Assembly: GCA_018242205.1 (NCBI GenBank)
Contig: JAFECJ010000037.1
Span: forward strand, 1-42,013
DNA from: Pseudomonadota bacterium
GTDB taxonomy: Bacteria; Pseudomonadota; Alphaproteobacteria; Rhizobiales; Xanthobacteraceae
Direction: 5' to 3'
Length of the DNA stretch: 42,013 bases
Shown: positions 1-9,237 of the stretch, one piece after another
How the letters are laid out: every line of letters starts with the position of its first letter
How positions within the stretch are numbered: the first letter of the stretch is position 1
Position numbers and translations under genes: made by a program
Notes under the pieces: model-generated
The model's database searches: none
Told to the model about the DNA's origin: nothing
Seen by the model: only the letters and a program-made list of their open reading frames with translations

Positions 1-109
1 CGCCGACCATGTTGCCGATCAGCACGCCGATGAAGCACCACATGACATTGTGGGGTTCGAGCGCGACGCCGAAACCGTACCATAGATCTGTGAGCGCGGT
101 TTCGATCAT
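1..109 (-). CDS. tctA: TctA-family large permease subunit (start only)
   Basis: Only the first 36 codons are in the window; the gene continues off the left edge. The start ATG (107-109) lies directly before the stop of tctB, so the two genes are coupled. The visible residues begin MIETALTDLWYGFGVALEP and run into a hydrophobic stretch ending in GVLIGNMVG, the usual start of the ~500-residue, 12-segment TctA permease. With TctB it forms the inner-membrane part of a tripartite tricarboxylate transporter, which takes up organic or aromatic acids delivered by a TctC binding protein. Family assignment is firm from this start and the TctB context; the substrate is unknown. Confidence 0.85.
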   Translation of the reverse strand, partial: MIETALTDLWYGFGVALEPHNVMWCFIGVLIGNMVG

Positions 110-595
110 TTAAAAGGCCCACTTGAAGATCGGGAAGGGCAGCTTGAGCACGTAGGAGAACAACAGGCAGCCGAACACCGTGACGATGACGCCGAGGATC
201 GCCGAACCGCGCAGGGTTGCGGTTCGGTCGCCCAGCGCCGAGACGAAGACGCAGCCGAAGGTCGCGGCCGCCATGCCGAAAAATTCGCCAAGGATGATGA
301 AAAGCACCGGGCCGGCGAGAATGCAGGCCCAGCCGCGCCATTCGCGCTGCTCCGGCAGGATGGTCTCGGACGGGTCGCGCATCGTGACGAGCGCCGCACC
401 CAGGATCAGCAGGCCGACGAAGGTCAGCGCGATGCCGAGCATGAACGGGAACATGCCCGGCCCCATCTGGGTCAGGCTGCCGAGGTTGTAATTGGTGTAG
501 GCATTGAGCGCGACCGCAACGCCGATCAGCACGATCAGACCGCCCGCGTAAAAGTCGCGCTTTTTCAACTGCTCGGCGAACAAAGAAATCCTCAT
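110..595 (-). CDS. tctB: TctB-family small permease subunit
   Basis: A 161-residue membrane protein with about four hydrophobic segments (roughly residues 17-36, 50-70, 88-108 and 130-152), the size and layout of the small TctB subunit of tripartite tricarboxylate transporters. A loop containing GPGMFPFMLG between the first two segments is typical. Its start overlaps the stop of the ferredoxin reductase by four bases (ATGA) and its stop abuts the tctA start, so reductase, tctB and tctA are translationally coupled. It works with TctA in the inner membrane and with one or both TctC proteins encoded upstream in this operon. Confidence 0.9.
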   Translation of the reverse strand: MRISLFAEQLKKRDFYAGGLIVLIGVAVALNAYTNYNLGSLTQMGPGMFPFMLGIALTFVGLLILGAALVTMRDPSETILPEQREWRGWACILAGPVLFIILGEFFGMAAATFGCVFVSALGDRTATLRGSAILGVIVTVFGCLLFSYVLKLPFPIFKWAF

Positions 596-1830
596 GCAAG
601 TTTGCTCAGGCTCTGTTTTATCAGATATTGCTTCAGATCGAAGTTCGGGTCGGCGACGTCCTCGGCGGCAATGCGCAAACCGCTCGCGATCGCCCGCCGC
701 CCGAACACGTGATCGCCACCGCGGTTGACCGATTCAACGCCGATCAGTTCCTCGCTGCGAAAGCTGAACACGGAAAAATTGGCATCGGCGATCGACCCGC
801 GCACGACTTCGCGATCCGCGCCTACGCTCGTTCCCACCATCTGCAGTTTCAGGTCGCGCTGATCGCTCCAGAACCACGGCGTCGCGGCATAATCCTCGGC
901 ATGGCCGATCAGACGCGCGGCCACGCAGCGCGCCTGATCGACGGCGTTCTGCACCGACTCTAAGCGCACCCGCCTGCCGACCGGATCGATGAACGAAGCA
1001 CAATCGCCGATGGCCGAAATCGCCTCGTCCGACGTTAGTAGGCGCGGCGACGTTGCAATGCCGTTATCGAGTTCGAGCCCGGCCGCCGCGGCAAGATCAG
1101 TCACCGGCTCAATGCCGATGCCAACCAAAACCAGATCGGCCGCCAGGCTGCGGCCTTCCTTCAAGACGACGCCGGCGACCCTCCCTGCCTCACCGGCGAC
1201 ATGATCGAGCTGGCAATTGAACTGCAGTGCAACGCCCCAGCGCGCATGAGCGCCCGCGAAGAACGCCGACATCGTCGGCGACACCGCACGGCTCATCGCG
1301 CGCGCCGCGGCATCGATCACCGTGACATGCTTGCCCAACTTGCTGGCGACCGCCGCCAGTTCCAGGCCGATGAACCCGGCCCCGACCACCACGATATTCA
1401 GAGCCTCGGCCATGCGCTGCTTCAGCGCGTCCGCCTCGACCATGCTGCGCAGATACATGACGCCGTCGAGATCGCCGCCAGGCACTAACAAGCGGCGGTT
1501 CCTCGCCCCCATCGCCAATACCAGATGGTCGTAGCCGAGCGCGCTCCCGTTCGACAGTTGCACCTGCCGCGCCTCCCGGTCGATCGACGTCGCGCGTACC
1601 TCGTTCAACAGCGAAATCGCGTGCTGGACATAGAAGCTCGATGGCCGCAGCAACAAACGCTCGGCCGTTGTTTGCCCGAGCAGATAGGCCTTGGATAAGG
1701 GCGGGCGTTGGTACGGCGATACGTGCTCTTCTGCAATCAATGTAATCGCGTCGCCATAGCCACCTTCGCGCAGCGAAGCGGCGACTTGGTACCCGGCCTG
1801 GCCGGCACCGATGATGACGACCCCGCTCAT
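592..1830 (-). CDS. FAD/NAD(P)-dependent ferredoxin reductase of a ring-hydroxylating oxygenase
   Basis: Predicted 412-residue oxidoreductase that takes electrons from NAD(P)H and passes them to a [2Fe-2S] ferredoxin. The N-terminus has an FAD-binding Rossmann motif (IIGAGQAGYQVA), the middle a second dinucleotide motif for NAD(P)H (VVVGAGFIGLELA), and the C-terminal half the second FAD contact IGDCAS. This order and length match the rhodocoxin/HcaD/BphA4-type reductases. The ATG at 1830 is chosen because the FAD motif follows at once; an open frame runs 71 codons further upstream but has no family-like sequence. Best partner: the ferredoxin at 13652-13975. It is unusual that the reductase is separated from the oxygenase genes by about 9 kb of the same operon. 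Confidence 0.9.
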   Translation of the reverse strand: MSGVVIIGAGQAGYQVAASLREGGYGDAITLIAEEHVSPYQRPPLSKAYLLGQTTAERLLLRPSSFYVQHAISLLNEVRATSIDREARQVQLSNGSALGYDHLVLAMGARNRRLLVPGGDLDGVMYLRSMVEADALKQRMAEALNIVVVGAGFIGLELAAVASKLGKHVTVIDAAARAMSRAVSPTMSAFFAGAHARWGVALQFNCQLDHVAGEAGRVAGVVLKEGRSLAADLVLVGIGIEPVTDLAAAAGLELDNGIATSPRLLTSDEAISAIGDCASFIDPVGRRVRLESVQNAVDQARCVAARLIGHAEDYAATPWFWSDQRDLKLQMVGTSVGADREVVRGSIADANFSVFSFRSEELIGVESVNRGGDHVFGRRAIASGLRIAAEDVADPNFDLKQYLIKQSLSKLA

Positions 1831-1888
1831 AGTGACCCCATCTGCTTCAACGGCATCGGCGCGTCGGACTCCGAGCGGACCATGGCGC

Positions 1889-2377
1889 TCACGCTCCGCG
1901 CGCTGAAAGAGCGGAGCACAAGGAAGGCAACACCTCAGACGCGTCCAGGCCATAGGAGGCACAAAACGTCCAGATATTGCGATTGCCGGCCGACGGAAGC
2001 CACACGCCCGCGCGCCGCGGCCAGTGGCGTTCGGCCAGCGCAAACAACATGGCCTGCTGCGCCTTCTCCGCCTCTAGCTCCAGAGCCTTGACCGCATTGC
2101 GCAACGTCGCCGCCTCAGCAATGGGTTTCATCGATCGCCGCGCCGCCCGCAGCGGCTTTAGAACCGACCGGCACCACGCGGCAGTCTCGGCCCGGCAAAG
2201 GTCGATCTCTTCCGCCCCCAGCGCGACGCGCGACTGAACGCCGAGCCAAGCGCAGAACAACAGAAGATTGACGTCGATGTCGTGTTTATCCTGGAGGCGA
2301 AGACACTCCACCGCGACGCCGGCCGCGGCATAGATCTCGCATGAAAACCGCCAGAATTCGTTGTCGTCACCAGTCAT
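1889..2377 (-). CDS. TIGR02444-family conserved hypothetical protein
   Basis: A 162-residue, mostly helical protein beginning MTGDDNEFWRFSCEIYA. The FW..S...Y start, the dense cysteine/tryptophan content, and an LNLLLFCAWLG-like stretch (here VNLLLFCAWLG) are those of the TIGR02444/DUF2390 family, whose function is unknown. Its ATG overlaps the ubiX stop by four bases (ATGA), which fixes the start at 2377 rather than the in-frame Met 14 codons earlier. The coupling to ubiX suggests co-expression but gives no direct hint of function. Confidence 0.75.
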   Translation of the reverse strand: MTGDDNEFWRFSCEIYAAAGVAVECLRLQDKHDIDVNLLLFCAWLGVQSRVALGAEEIDLCRAETAAWCRSVLKPLRAARRSMKPIAEAATLRNAVKALELEAEKAQQAMLFALAERHWPRRAGVWLPSAGNRNIWTFCASYGLDASEVLPSLCSALSARGA

Positions 2378-2979
2378 TCGGAATCTGAAGCACGCGGACG
2401 CGGTGTAAGCCCCTGCCAACGCCCAGGCGCTTCCAGGTGCAAATCGAACAGATCCAGGACGCGACGAACGGTGTAATCGACCATGTCGTCGATGGATACC
2501 GGCCGCGCATAAAATGCCGGCACCGGCGGGTAGACGATCGCGCCGGCTTCCGTGACCGCCGCCATGCTACGGATATGGCCGAGGTGCAACGGCGTCTCGC
2601 GCAGCATCAGCACGACACGACGTCGCTCCTTGAGCGCCACATCGGCGGCCCGCGATACCAGCGATGACGTCACGCCGGTCGCAATCTCGGACATGGTCTT
2701 GATCGAGCACGGCGCGACGATCATGCCCATGGTTCGGAACGACCCGCTCGAACACGCCGCACCCAGATTCTGGTTGGAGTGCACGACATCGGCGAGCCGC
2801 TCGACATCGGCCGGCTTCACCTCAGTCTCTGCCGCCATGGCAATCTGGGCGTTACGCGACATAATCAGATGCGTTTCGACGCCCTCCTGTCTGAGGAACT
2901 CGAGCAGCCGAATGCCGTAAATCGTGCCGGATGCTCCGGTGATGGCTACAATCATGCGCTTGCGCGCCGCTTCCGTCAT
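2374..2979 (-). CDS. ubiX: UbiX-type flavin prenyltransferase
   Basis: A 201-residue flavoprotein of the UbiX/Pad1 family, which prenylates FMN to make prenyl-FMN, the cofactor of UbiD decarboxylases. The start of the fold is clear (IVAITGASGTIYG), followed by CSIKTMSEIATG and a C-terminal stretch VLMLRETPLHLGH, the usual flavin and dimethylallyl phosphate binding regions. The start at 2979 is preferred because it has an AGGTG ribosome site; an upstream Met at 3042 would overlap the tctC stop but adds 21 non-family residues. It very probably serves the UbiD-type enzyme at 5653-7152 in the same operon. Confidence 0.93.
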   Translation of the reverse strand: MTEAARKRMIVAITGASGTIYGIRLLEFLRQEGVETHLIMSRNAQIAMAAETEVKPADVERLADVVHSNQNLGAACSSGSFRTMGMIVAPCSIKTMSEIATGVTSSLVSRAADVALKERRRVVLMLRETPLHLGHIRSMAAVTEAGAIVYPPVPAFYARPVSIDDMVDYTVRRVLDLFDLHLEAPGRWQGLTPRPRASDSE

Positions 2980-3038
2980 TCTCGCACCTGAAATCTCGCG
3001 GGGGCCACCTGCCGCGGCGCGGCGGGTGGCCCGGAACG

Positions 3039-3998
3039 TCATTTTATCCGAATATTTGCAACATCGACCACTTTACGCCAGCGGTCGATCTCGCCCTGCA
3101 AAAACGTCTTCGATTGATCGAGATTGCGGTAGGCCATCTCGAAACCGATCTTCTTGAAGCGATCGACGACCGCCGGGTCCTTGCCAAGTTCGGTCATGGC
3201 CTGATCCAGCTTTCGAACCACGTCCTGCGGCATGCTCGGTAACCCGAAAACGCCGACCCAACTCGTCACGCGAAAATCCGGAACGCCGCTTTCGATCATG
3301 GTCGGTACGTCGGGCAACTGCTCAAGACGATGCTCGCTCGTGACCGCGAGCGCCTTGACCGCGCCGGCTTTGACGAGACCGAGCGAGGGCGGCATGTTCT
3401 CGAAGGCGACATGCACCTGCCCGGATTGCAGACCTTGCAGCGCCTCGGGCCCGCCCTTGTAAGGCACGTTGACCATCTTGGTGCCGGTTGCCTGCATGAA
3501 CAGTTCAGCCGTCATGTAGTCGGAGGCGCCGATGCCGGTGCTGCCGAAATTCAGCTTGCCCGGGTTGGCCTTGGCGTAGGCGATGAAGTCCTGCACGTTC
3601 TTGACCGGCAGCTCCGCGCTGACGGACATGACATTGGCGAATTCGGCGAAGGTCGCGAGCAACGCGAAATCGTCGGTCTTGAAGGGATAATTGCTGTTGA
3701 CGAGCGGCGGAATGAGGTGCGAACCGAAGCCGCCGATCAGCAGGGTGTAGCCGTCGGCCTTGGTGTGCAGAAACGCACTGGAGCCGACAATGCCGTTGGC
3801 GCCCGCCTTGTTTTCGACGACCACGGTTTGATTGAGCTTTTCGGAAAGGCCGCTGGCGACGATGCGGCCGACGAGATCGGTCACGCCGCCCGGCGGATAG
3901 GGAACGATGATCCTGATGGGCCGTGACGGGTAGTCATCCTCCGCGCGCGCCGCAACTGCCAAAAGTAGACCGAACAACAAACCAAATATCGGTCTCAT
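3039..3998 (-). CDS. TctC/Bug periplasmic binding protein (first copy)
   Basis: A 319-residue extracytoplasmic solute receptor. Residues 1-19 form a signal peptide ending in AARA, followed by the YPSRPIRIIVPYPPGG start of the Bug/TctC family, the VVVENKAGANGIVGS motif near residue 60, and KMVNVPYKGGPEALQ around residue 175, which shapes the ligand loop. It would bind a carboxylate in the periplasm and hand it to TctAB. A second Bug protein lies at 7197-8168; two receptors for one permease suggest either two ligands or recent duplication. The ligand cannot be deduced from sequence. Confidence 0.93.
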   Translation of the reverse strand: MRPIFGLLFGLLLAVAARAEDDYPSRPIRIIVPYPPGGVTDLVGRIVASGLSEKLNQTVVVENKAGANGIVGSSAFLHTKADGYTLLIGGFGSHLIPPLVNSNYPFKTDDFALLATFAEFANVMSVSAELPVKNVQDFIAYAKANPGKLNFGSTGIGASDYMTAELFMQATGTKMVNVPYKGGPEALQGLQSGQVHVAFENMPPSLGLVKAGAVKALAVTSEHRLEQLPDVPTMIESGVPDFRVTSWVGVFGLPSMPQDVVRKLDQAMTELGKDPAVVDRFKKIGFEMAYRNLDQSKTFLQGEIDRWRKVVDVANIRIK

Positions 3999-4029
3999 GC
4001 CGCCATCCCCTTTCGATTACATCGATGAT

Positions 4030-5634
4030 CTATTTCACTCGAACCTCGATCAAGGCGCTGCCCGGCGCCGCCAAGACCATACCGATCGTCGAAGCAATAT
4101 CCGTTCCAGGCTCGATGAGATGGCCTTCTGCATGAAACGCTCTAGCCCATGCGACGAAATCGGGATTGGCGAGGCTGGTCGCCACCTCGCGCCCCGGAAA
4201 CAGCTTGGTCTGATGGGCGCGGATCGCGCCATATTCGTTGTTATTGCAAACGACGATCTTGATACCGGCACCGTATTGCTGCGCCGTCGCCAGTTCGTTG
4301 CCCGTCATCAACACGCCGCCATCGCCGACGAAGCAGATGACTTGGCGACTTGGAAAGCGCAATGACGCCGCAACAGCCGACGGCACGCCGCCGCCCATCG
4401 CGCCAGAGGCCCAGCCGAGCAGCGCGCGCTCGGACGTCACCTGCGTCTGCCGATGAACCGCACTGGCGAAGCTGCCGGAATCGATGGTGAAGATCGCATC
4501 CGCATCCGCCTGTCGCGAGATTTCACGGACGACGTCATCGAAGCTCACTTTACCAGCGGCGGCAGGCGCAACGTTGCGCAAGCCATTGTTGAGCGCGTGC
4601 AGACGATGCAGCCATGCCTTGCGCGCGGCCGACGTATCCGGCTTCGGCTGCTCGAGCAGCGCCAAGAGCCAGGCCTGTGCATCGGCGACGATGCCGAGCG
4701 TCGGTAGGAACATGCGGCCGACTTCGCCCGGATCGGGGTAGACGTGAATGACGGCTTGTTCGGCAACCGGAGCGCGCGGCAAGGTGTAATTTTGCGTTTC
4801 GACATCGCCGAGCGGCGTGCCGAGCGCGACGATCAAATCGGTTTCGAGAAACGCCGCGCGCTGCGATGGCGGCACGACATAGCCGAGATGGCCGGCCCAA
4901 TTCGCATGGTCATTGGCGAAGACGCCTTGCTGCTTATGCGCGCCGACGACGGGAAGCTGCCAAGCCTCCGCCGCCTGCCGCAGCAAACCCTGCCCCGCAG
5001 CGCCGATTTGGCCGCCGGCAATGAGCAAGGGGCGCTCGGATTTGGCGATCATCGCGGCGGCAGCGAGCAATTCCGCGTTCGCCGGCGCCGGCTGGACCGG
5101 CGTGCCGGGCGCGATCACGGGGACCTCGACCTCGGCGAGCAACATGTCTTCCGGCAACGATACGACGACAGGTCCGGGACGGCCGCTGAGCGCCTTGCGC
5201 CAGGCTCGCGCCACCAGTTCGGACACGCGAGCGGGATCGTCGATCTCGACAACCCATTTGGCTATGTCGGAATAGGTCTTGACGTAATCGACCTCCTGGA
5301 AGGCGCGGCGGCCGCGCTCGTTGCGCGGTACCTGGCCGACGAAAGCGAGCAATGGCACCGCATCCTGCTCGGCGCTGTGGATGGCGATGGTGCCATTGCT
5401 GGCGCCCGGCCCGCGGCTGACGAACAGCAGCCCCGGCCGGTCGGTCAGCTTGGCATCGGCGAGCGCCATGAAGCCGGCACCGCCTTCGTGCCGGCAACTG
5501 ACCATCTTGATGCTGTTGTCGTCGGCAAAGGCGTCCAAGGCCCCGAGGAAGCTTTCGCCCGGCACACAGAACGCCCGGTCGGCACCGCCGGCTTTGAGCG
5601 TTTCCACTAGTAGTTTACCGGCCAACATCGTCAT
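4030..5634 (-). CDS. ThDP-dependent decarboxylase/lyase, acetolactate synthase-like
   Basis: A 534-residue enzyme of the acetolactate synthase/benzoylformate decarboxylase superfamily. The N-terminal pyrimidine-binding domain has the cofactor-activating glutamate in CRHEGGAGFMA (about residue 50); the central domain is the variable DHS-like fold; the C-terminal domain has the ThDP/Mg motif starting GDGGVLMTG and ending in NNNEYG. Length is slightly short for a true acetolactate synthase (550-600), and no small regulatory subunit is nearby, so a catabolic 2-oxo-acid decarboxylase or C-C lyase is more likely than amino-acid synthesis. An aldehyde product would fit the aldehyde dehydrogenase at 9238-10674. 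The exact substrate is unknown. Confidence 0.88.
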   Translation of the reverse strand: MTMLAGKLLVETLKAGGADRAFCVPGESFLGALDAFADDNSIKMVSCRHEGGAGFMALADAKLTDRPGLLFVSRGPGASNGTIAIHSAEQDAVPLLAFVGQVPRNERGRRAFQEVDYVKTYSDIAKWVVEIDDPARVSELVARAWRKALSGRPGPVVVSLPEDMLLAEVEVPVIAPGTPVQPAPANAELLAAAAMIAKSERPLLIAGGQIGAAGQGLLRQAAEAWQLPVVGAHKQQGVFANDHANWAGHLGYVVPPSQRAAFLETDLIVALGTPLGDVETQNYTLPRAPVAEQAVIHVYPDPGEVGRMFLPTLGIVADAQAWLLALLEQPKPDTSAARKAWLHRLHALNNGLRNVAPAAAGKVSFDDVVREISRQADADAIFTIDSGSFASAVHRQTQVTSERALLGWASGAMGGGVPSAVAASLRFPSRQVICFVGDGGVLMTGNELATAQQYGAGIKIVVCNNNEYGAIRAHQTKLFPGREVATSLANPDFVAWARAFHAEGHLIEPGTDIASTIGMVLAAPGSALIEVRVK

Positions 5635-5652
5635 GACCCAGCGCCTCTGTCC

Positions 5653-7152
5653 TTAATTGCCGCAGTGGAAGCGATCTATATGCGGCGGCACGCCGTCGAG
5701 GCCGAGTTCGGCCCAGCGCGATACGACGCGGTCGTAGATTTCACGACGCAGATAAGCCCGGTGCGGCGGCTTGCCGAGTTGATTGTGCGGACGGCAGGCA
5801 TTGATGAGCGCCTTCGAGCCGTAAGGCCGGTCTTCCGGCTGCAGGCTCGGATCGGAGCGAAACGTCCAGGTCTGTCGCAACACATCGATATCGTCGGCCG
5901 GATTGGCCATCGTCGTCATCGCCCACAGCACGTCGTCGATATCGGTCGGATCGACGTCGTCATCGACGACCACGATATATTTGGTGCAATAGGCCGCGGC
6001 CGGCATCTGTGCCGTCAAGGCCAACACCTGCGCGGCGTGACCCGGATAGGTTTGCTTGATCGACACCGCGACGAAACCATAGCCCGATGCGGAGCCCGGA
6101 TGCGCATAAGCGCTAACTATGCCCTGCAAGCCGAGGTCTTCCAAAGTGTCGCAAATGCGCGCCGATCGCATGATGGCGTGGTAAGCACCGATCTCGCCCG
6201 ACGGATAATTCGCCATCAGCGCCGCGGTGAGGATCGGGTTGGTCCGATGGTGGATGGCCTTGACGTCGATCACGGGCTTCGGCGCGGCGGCGCCGCTGTA
6301 AAAGCCGTGAAACTCGCCGAGCGGCCCCTCCACTTCCTGCCGGTCCGCGTGAATAAAGCCTTCGATTACGAATTCGGCGCGGGCCGGAATGGGCAGATCG
6401 ACGAAGCGCCCCCGCGTGACTTCGACCGGGGCGCCGATCAAGCCGCCGGCGCCATCGAGCTCGGATTCGCTCTGCTTGTAGGCCTGGGTCGCGGCCATGA
6501 ACATCGCGGGATCGGTACCATAGGCTACCAGGACGGGGCACGGCTCGCCGCGCTCCCACCATTTGTGGCAGTTTCTGATGCCGTGCCGGCCGGGGACCAT
6601 ATTGATACCGATGGTCTTCGGTCCGTGCAGCATCTGCCGATAGACGCCGGCGTTCACCAGCCCACTATCCGGATTGCGGATGAAGGTGACATTGCCGGTG
6701 CCGAAGAAGCGGCCCCCGTCGCCCGGCCAGAATTTCGGCGCCGGATAGTTCAGCAGATTGATGTTATCGCCGGTAAAGCTGTTTTCGAACACCGGCGCGT
6801 CATCGGGCTGCACCTCCCGCGGCGGCACGCGTTTCTTGAGCAGCCGCCGCGTCGCCGCGATCAGCTCCCGCGTCGACAGCGACGGGTCGAGGCCAACGGC
6901 GAGCGCATAACGCTTGGCGCTCGCCCCCAACATGTTCGACAGCACCCGCGAGGGCATCCCGACGCCTTTGGGATTCTCGAAAAGATAGGCCTCGGATTTG
7001 TTGCGCGCCGCCAGGAAGGTGATCGCCGCCAGCTCTTCGTCGGTATCCACTTCCGAAGAGAAGGTGCGCAATTCACCCTGCTGCCGGCACACCTCCAGCC
7101 ATTCGCGCAGGTCGCGCCACGGTCGCACTTCAGTCGTTCCGTCTTTGGCCAT
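5653..7152 (-). CDS. UbiD-family prenyl-FMN-dependent decarboxylase
   Basis: A 499-residue member of the UbiD superfamily, which reversibly (de)carboxylates aromatic or alpha,beta-unsaturated acids using prenyl-FMN. Seen in the protein: the FFGTGNVTFIRNP and NAGVYRQM region with the conserved arginine, the PGRHG loop, and EGPLGEFHGFYSG carrying the catalytic-type glutamates. Length fits UbiD (about 490-500). It lies 18 bp from the ThDP enzyme and 44 bp from the second tctC gene, in one transcription unit with ubiX. In a catabolic operon it more likely removes a carboxyl group from an aromatic acid than acts in ubiquinone synthesis; which acid is not evident. Confidence 0.92.
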   Translation of the reverse strand: MAKDGTTEVRPWRDLREWLEVCRQQGELRTFSSEVDTDEELAAITFLAARNKSEAYLFENPKGVGMPSRVLSNMLGASAKRYALAVGLDPSLSTRELIAATRRLLKKRVPPREVQPDDAPVFENSFTGDNINLLNYPAPKFWPGDGGRFFGTGNVTFIRNPDSGLVNAGVYRQMLHGPKTIGINMVPGRHGIRNCHKWWERGEPCPVLVAYGTDPAMFMAATQAYKQSESELDGAGGLIGAPVEVTRGRFVDLPIPARAEFVIEGFIHADRQEVEGPLGEFHGFYSGAAAPKPVIDVKAIHHRTNPILTAALMANYPSGEIGAYHAIMRSARICDTLEDLGLQGIVSAYAHPGSASGYGFVAVSIKQTYPGHAAQVLALTAQMPAAAYCTKYIVVVDDDVDPTDIDDVLWAMTTMANPADDIDVLRQTWTFRSDPSLQPEDRPYGSKALINACRPHNQLGKPPHRAYLRREIYDRVVSRWAELGLDGVPPHIDRFHCGN

Positions 7153-7196
7153 GGCTAACTCTCTCGATTGTCTGATCCGAACGTCGCTTGCGCAAA

Positions 7197-8168
7197 TTAC
7201 TTTGCGATCTTGATGCCTGCCTTGTCGATGACCTCTTTCCAGCGGGCAAGTTCAGCATAGGTGAATGGGGTGAACTCGTCCGCACCCTTGCCGACCGGCT
7301 CGATGTTAATCTTGCGCATGCGCTCCTGCACGGCCGGATCCTTGAGCGTCGCCATGATCGTGTCGCTCAGCTTGTCGCGAATGTCCTTCGGCAGGCCGGC
7401 CGGGCCGTAGACGCCGTTCCAGCTCGAGACCGTGAAACCCGGCAGCCCGCTCTCGACCGCGGTCGGCACGTTCGGCAAGACTTCCGAGCGCTGCGCGCCG
7501 GTCACCACGATCGGCTTGATCATGCCGGACTTGATCAGGCCTACCGAGGCCGGCAAATTGGCGAATGTGAGCTGTACGACGCCGCCGCGAATATCGTTGA
7601 GCGCCGGCGGCGAGCCCTTGTAAGGCACGTGCACCATTTTCACGCCGGTCTTCTCCATGAAAAACTCGGCCGCGAGATGGCTCGACGTGCCAACGCCCTC
7701 CGAGGCGAAATTGAGCTGGCCGGGCCGGGCCTTGGCGTAGGCGATCAGTTCCTGAAGCGTATTGACCGGCAACTGGTTGTTGACGACCAAGACGTTGCTG
7801 AATTCGGAAATCTGCGCGATCGGCGTGACCGCCGTCTTGATGTCGAAGGGAAAGTCCGGCTTGAGCAGCGGCGCCAGAATCTGCCCGCCGAAGCCGCCGG
7901 CGAGGATGGTGTAACCGTCCGGCTTGGCGCCGACCAGATCGCGCATGCCGATCAGGCCCTGGGCGCCGGCGTGGTTCTCGACGATCACCGGCTGATGCAG
8001 GCGCGCGCTCATGCCGTCGGCAACGATGCGAGCGACCAGATCGCTGACGCCGCCCGGCCCGAACGCCACGATGACGCGGATGGTGCGATCCGGGAACGTC
8101 GCCGCGAAGCTCTGGCTCGCGGCCAACGTCATGGCGAGGGCAACGGCAATACGGGGTAAAAGTCGCAT
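7197..8168 (-). CDS. TctC/Bug periplasmic binding protein (second copy)
   Basis: A 323-residue Bug-family solute receptor with a signal peptide (MRLLPRIAVALAMTLAASQS, cut near SFA), followed by FPDRTIRVIVAFGPGG, VIVENHAGAQGLIG and KMVHVPYKGSPPAL, the same landmarks as the copy at 3039-3998. The start at 8168 is chosen for its AGGAG ribosome site; an in-frame start 20 codons earlier would put the signal peptide inside the chain. The two copies are clearly divergent, so this is an old duplication or separate recruitment. Probably delivers an aromatic or related carboxylate to TctAB. Confidence 0.92.
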   Translation of the reverse strand: MRLLPRIAVALAMTLAASQSFAATFPDRTIRVIVAFGPGGVSDLVARIVADGMSARLHQPVIVENHAGAQGLIGMRDLVGAKPDGYTILAGGFGGQILAPLLKPDFPFDIKTAVTPIAQISEFSNVLVVNNQLPVNTLQELIAYAKARPGQLNFASEGVGTSSHLAAEFFMEKTGVKMVHVPYKGSPPALNDIRGGVVQLTFANLPASVGLIKSGMIKPIVVTGAQRSEVLPNVPTAVESGLPGFTVSSWNGVYGPAGLPKDIRDKLSDTIMATLKDPAVQERMRKINIEPVGKGADEFTPFTYAELARWKEVIDKAGIKIAK

Positions 8169-8224
8169 CGGCTTCTCCTGGCTATTGGAAATCCCGGCAG
8201 GGAACGGCTTTCGGATCCGGTCGA

Positions 8225-9184
8225 TCATACCGGGTCGATCGGGGCGCCACCGCTCAAGACGGCGGCTAAGTTATCGAGGCATTTGCCGCCCATCGCCGTT
8301 CGGGCTTCGACGGTCGCCGAGCCCATATGCGGCGTCAGGAAGACGTTATTTAGCGCGGCGAACCGCTTGTCGAAATTCGGCTCGCCGGCCATGACGTCGA
8401 GACCGGCGGCGTAGAGCCGGCCGTTGGTTAGGCCCTCATACAGCGCCGCCTCGTCGATCAGGCTGCCGCGCGCCGTATTCACCACCACGGCGCCGGGCTT
8501 CATCGCCACGAGCGCGGCCCGGTCCAGGATCGGCGCGCCGCCGGGTGCCGCCGGCAAATTGAGCGAGACGACGTCGGCTTGTTTCAGCATGTCGTGCAGA
8601 TTGGCGACATAGGTCGCTTCGCCCGCTTCGGTGGCCTGTTTGCGGTTGTGATAGAGCACCTTCATGTCGAAGCCGCGGGCGCGGCGCGCGACGGCTTTGC
8701 CGATACGGCCCATGCCGATGATGCCGAGCGTCTTATTCGACACGTCGATGCCGAGCATTTCCGACATGCCGTAGTAACGGCCCCAGCCCTGGCGCATGGT
8801 GCGTTCATATTCGAAGGCCCGGCGCGAAGCACAGAGGATGAGCATGAAGGCGAGATCGGCGGTGGCGTTGGTCAACACGTCCGGCGTGTTGGTCACCACC
8901 AGGCCGCGCGCCTTGGCCGCGGCCAGATCGATGTGGTCGTAGCCGACGCTGCAGGTCGCCGCGATGCGCATGCTATTGGGCAGCCTCGCAATGGTTTTGG
9001 CATCGAGCTTGGTGCCCGAGGTGAAGAACAGCCCCTCGGCGTTGAGCTCTTCGAGCTTGGCGAGCACCGCCTCGCCGTCCATGCGGTCGTCGTCGGGGAT
9101 GAAGGCATCGAACTCCCGCCTCGCCCGCTCCATGACCGCGTGCGTCATGCGACGGGTGATTACGATACGGGGCTTCTGGCTCAT
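8225..9184 (-). CDS. D-2-hydroxyacid dehydrogenase (glyoxylate/hydroxypyruvate reductase type)
   Basis: A 319-residue NAD(P)-dependent dehydrogenase of the D-isomer-specific family. The nucleotide-binding motif is LGIIGMGRIGKAVARRA; catalytic residues are visible as Arg in TARGSLIDE, Glu in DVMAGEPN and His in TPHMGSAT. The pattern CSVGYDHIDL is usual for the glyoxylate/hydroxypyruvate reductase branch. It interconverts a 2-hydroxy acid and 2-oxo acid, which could link to the ThDP enzyme in this operon. ATG 9184 (GACGAG upstream) is favoured over a GTG at 9238 that overlaps the preceding stop by one base. Confidence 0.9.
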   Translation of the reverse strand: MSQKPRIVITRRMTHAVMERARREFDAFIPDDDRMDGEAVLAKLEELNAEGLFFTSGTKLDAKTIARLPNSMRIAATCSVGYDHIDLAAAKARGLVVTNTPDVLTNATADLAFMLILCASRRAFEYERTMRQGWGRYYGMSEMLGIDVSNKTLGIIGMGRIGKAVARRARGFDMKVLYHNRKQATEAGEATYVANLHDMLKQADVVSLNLPAAPGGAPILDRAALVAMKPGAVVVNTARGSLIDEAALYEGLTNGRLYAAGLDVMAGEPNFDKRFAALNNVFLTPHMGSATVEARTAMGGKCLDNLAAVLSGGAPIDPV

Positions 9185-9237
9185 GGTCTCGTCACTCTTG
9201 CGATTATCATACAGGTTGGGAAACTGAACATTGGGCA

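Noticed and set aside
5665..7158. A 497-codon plus-strand frame opposite the UbiD-type gene
   Set aside because: It mirrors the UbiD gene almost exactly and has no family-like sequence.
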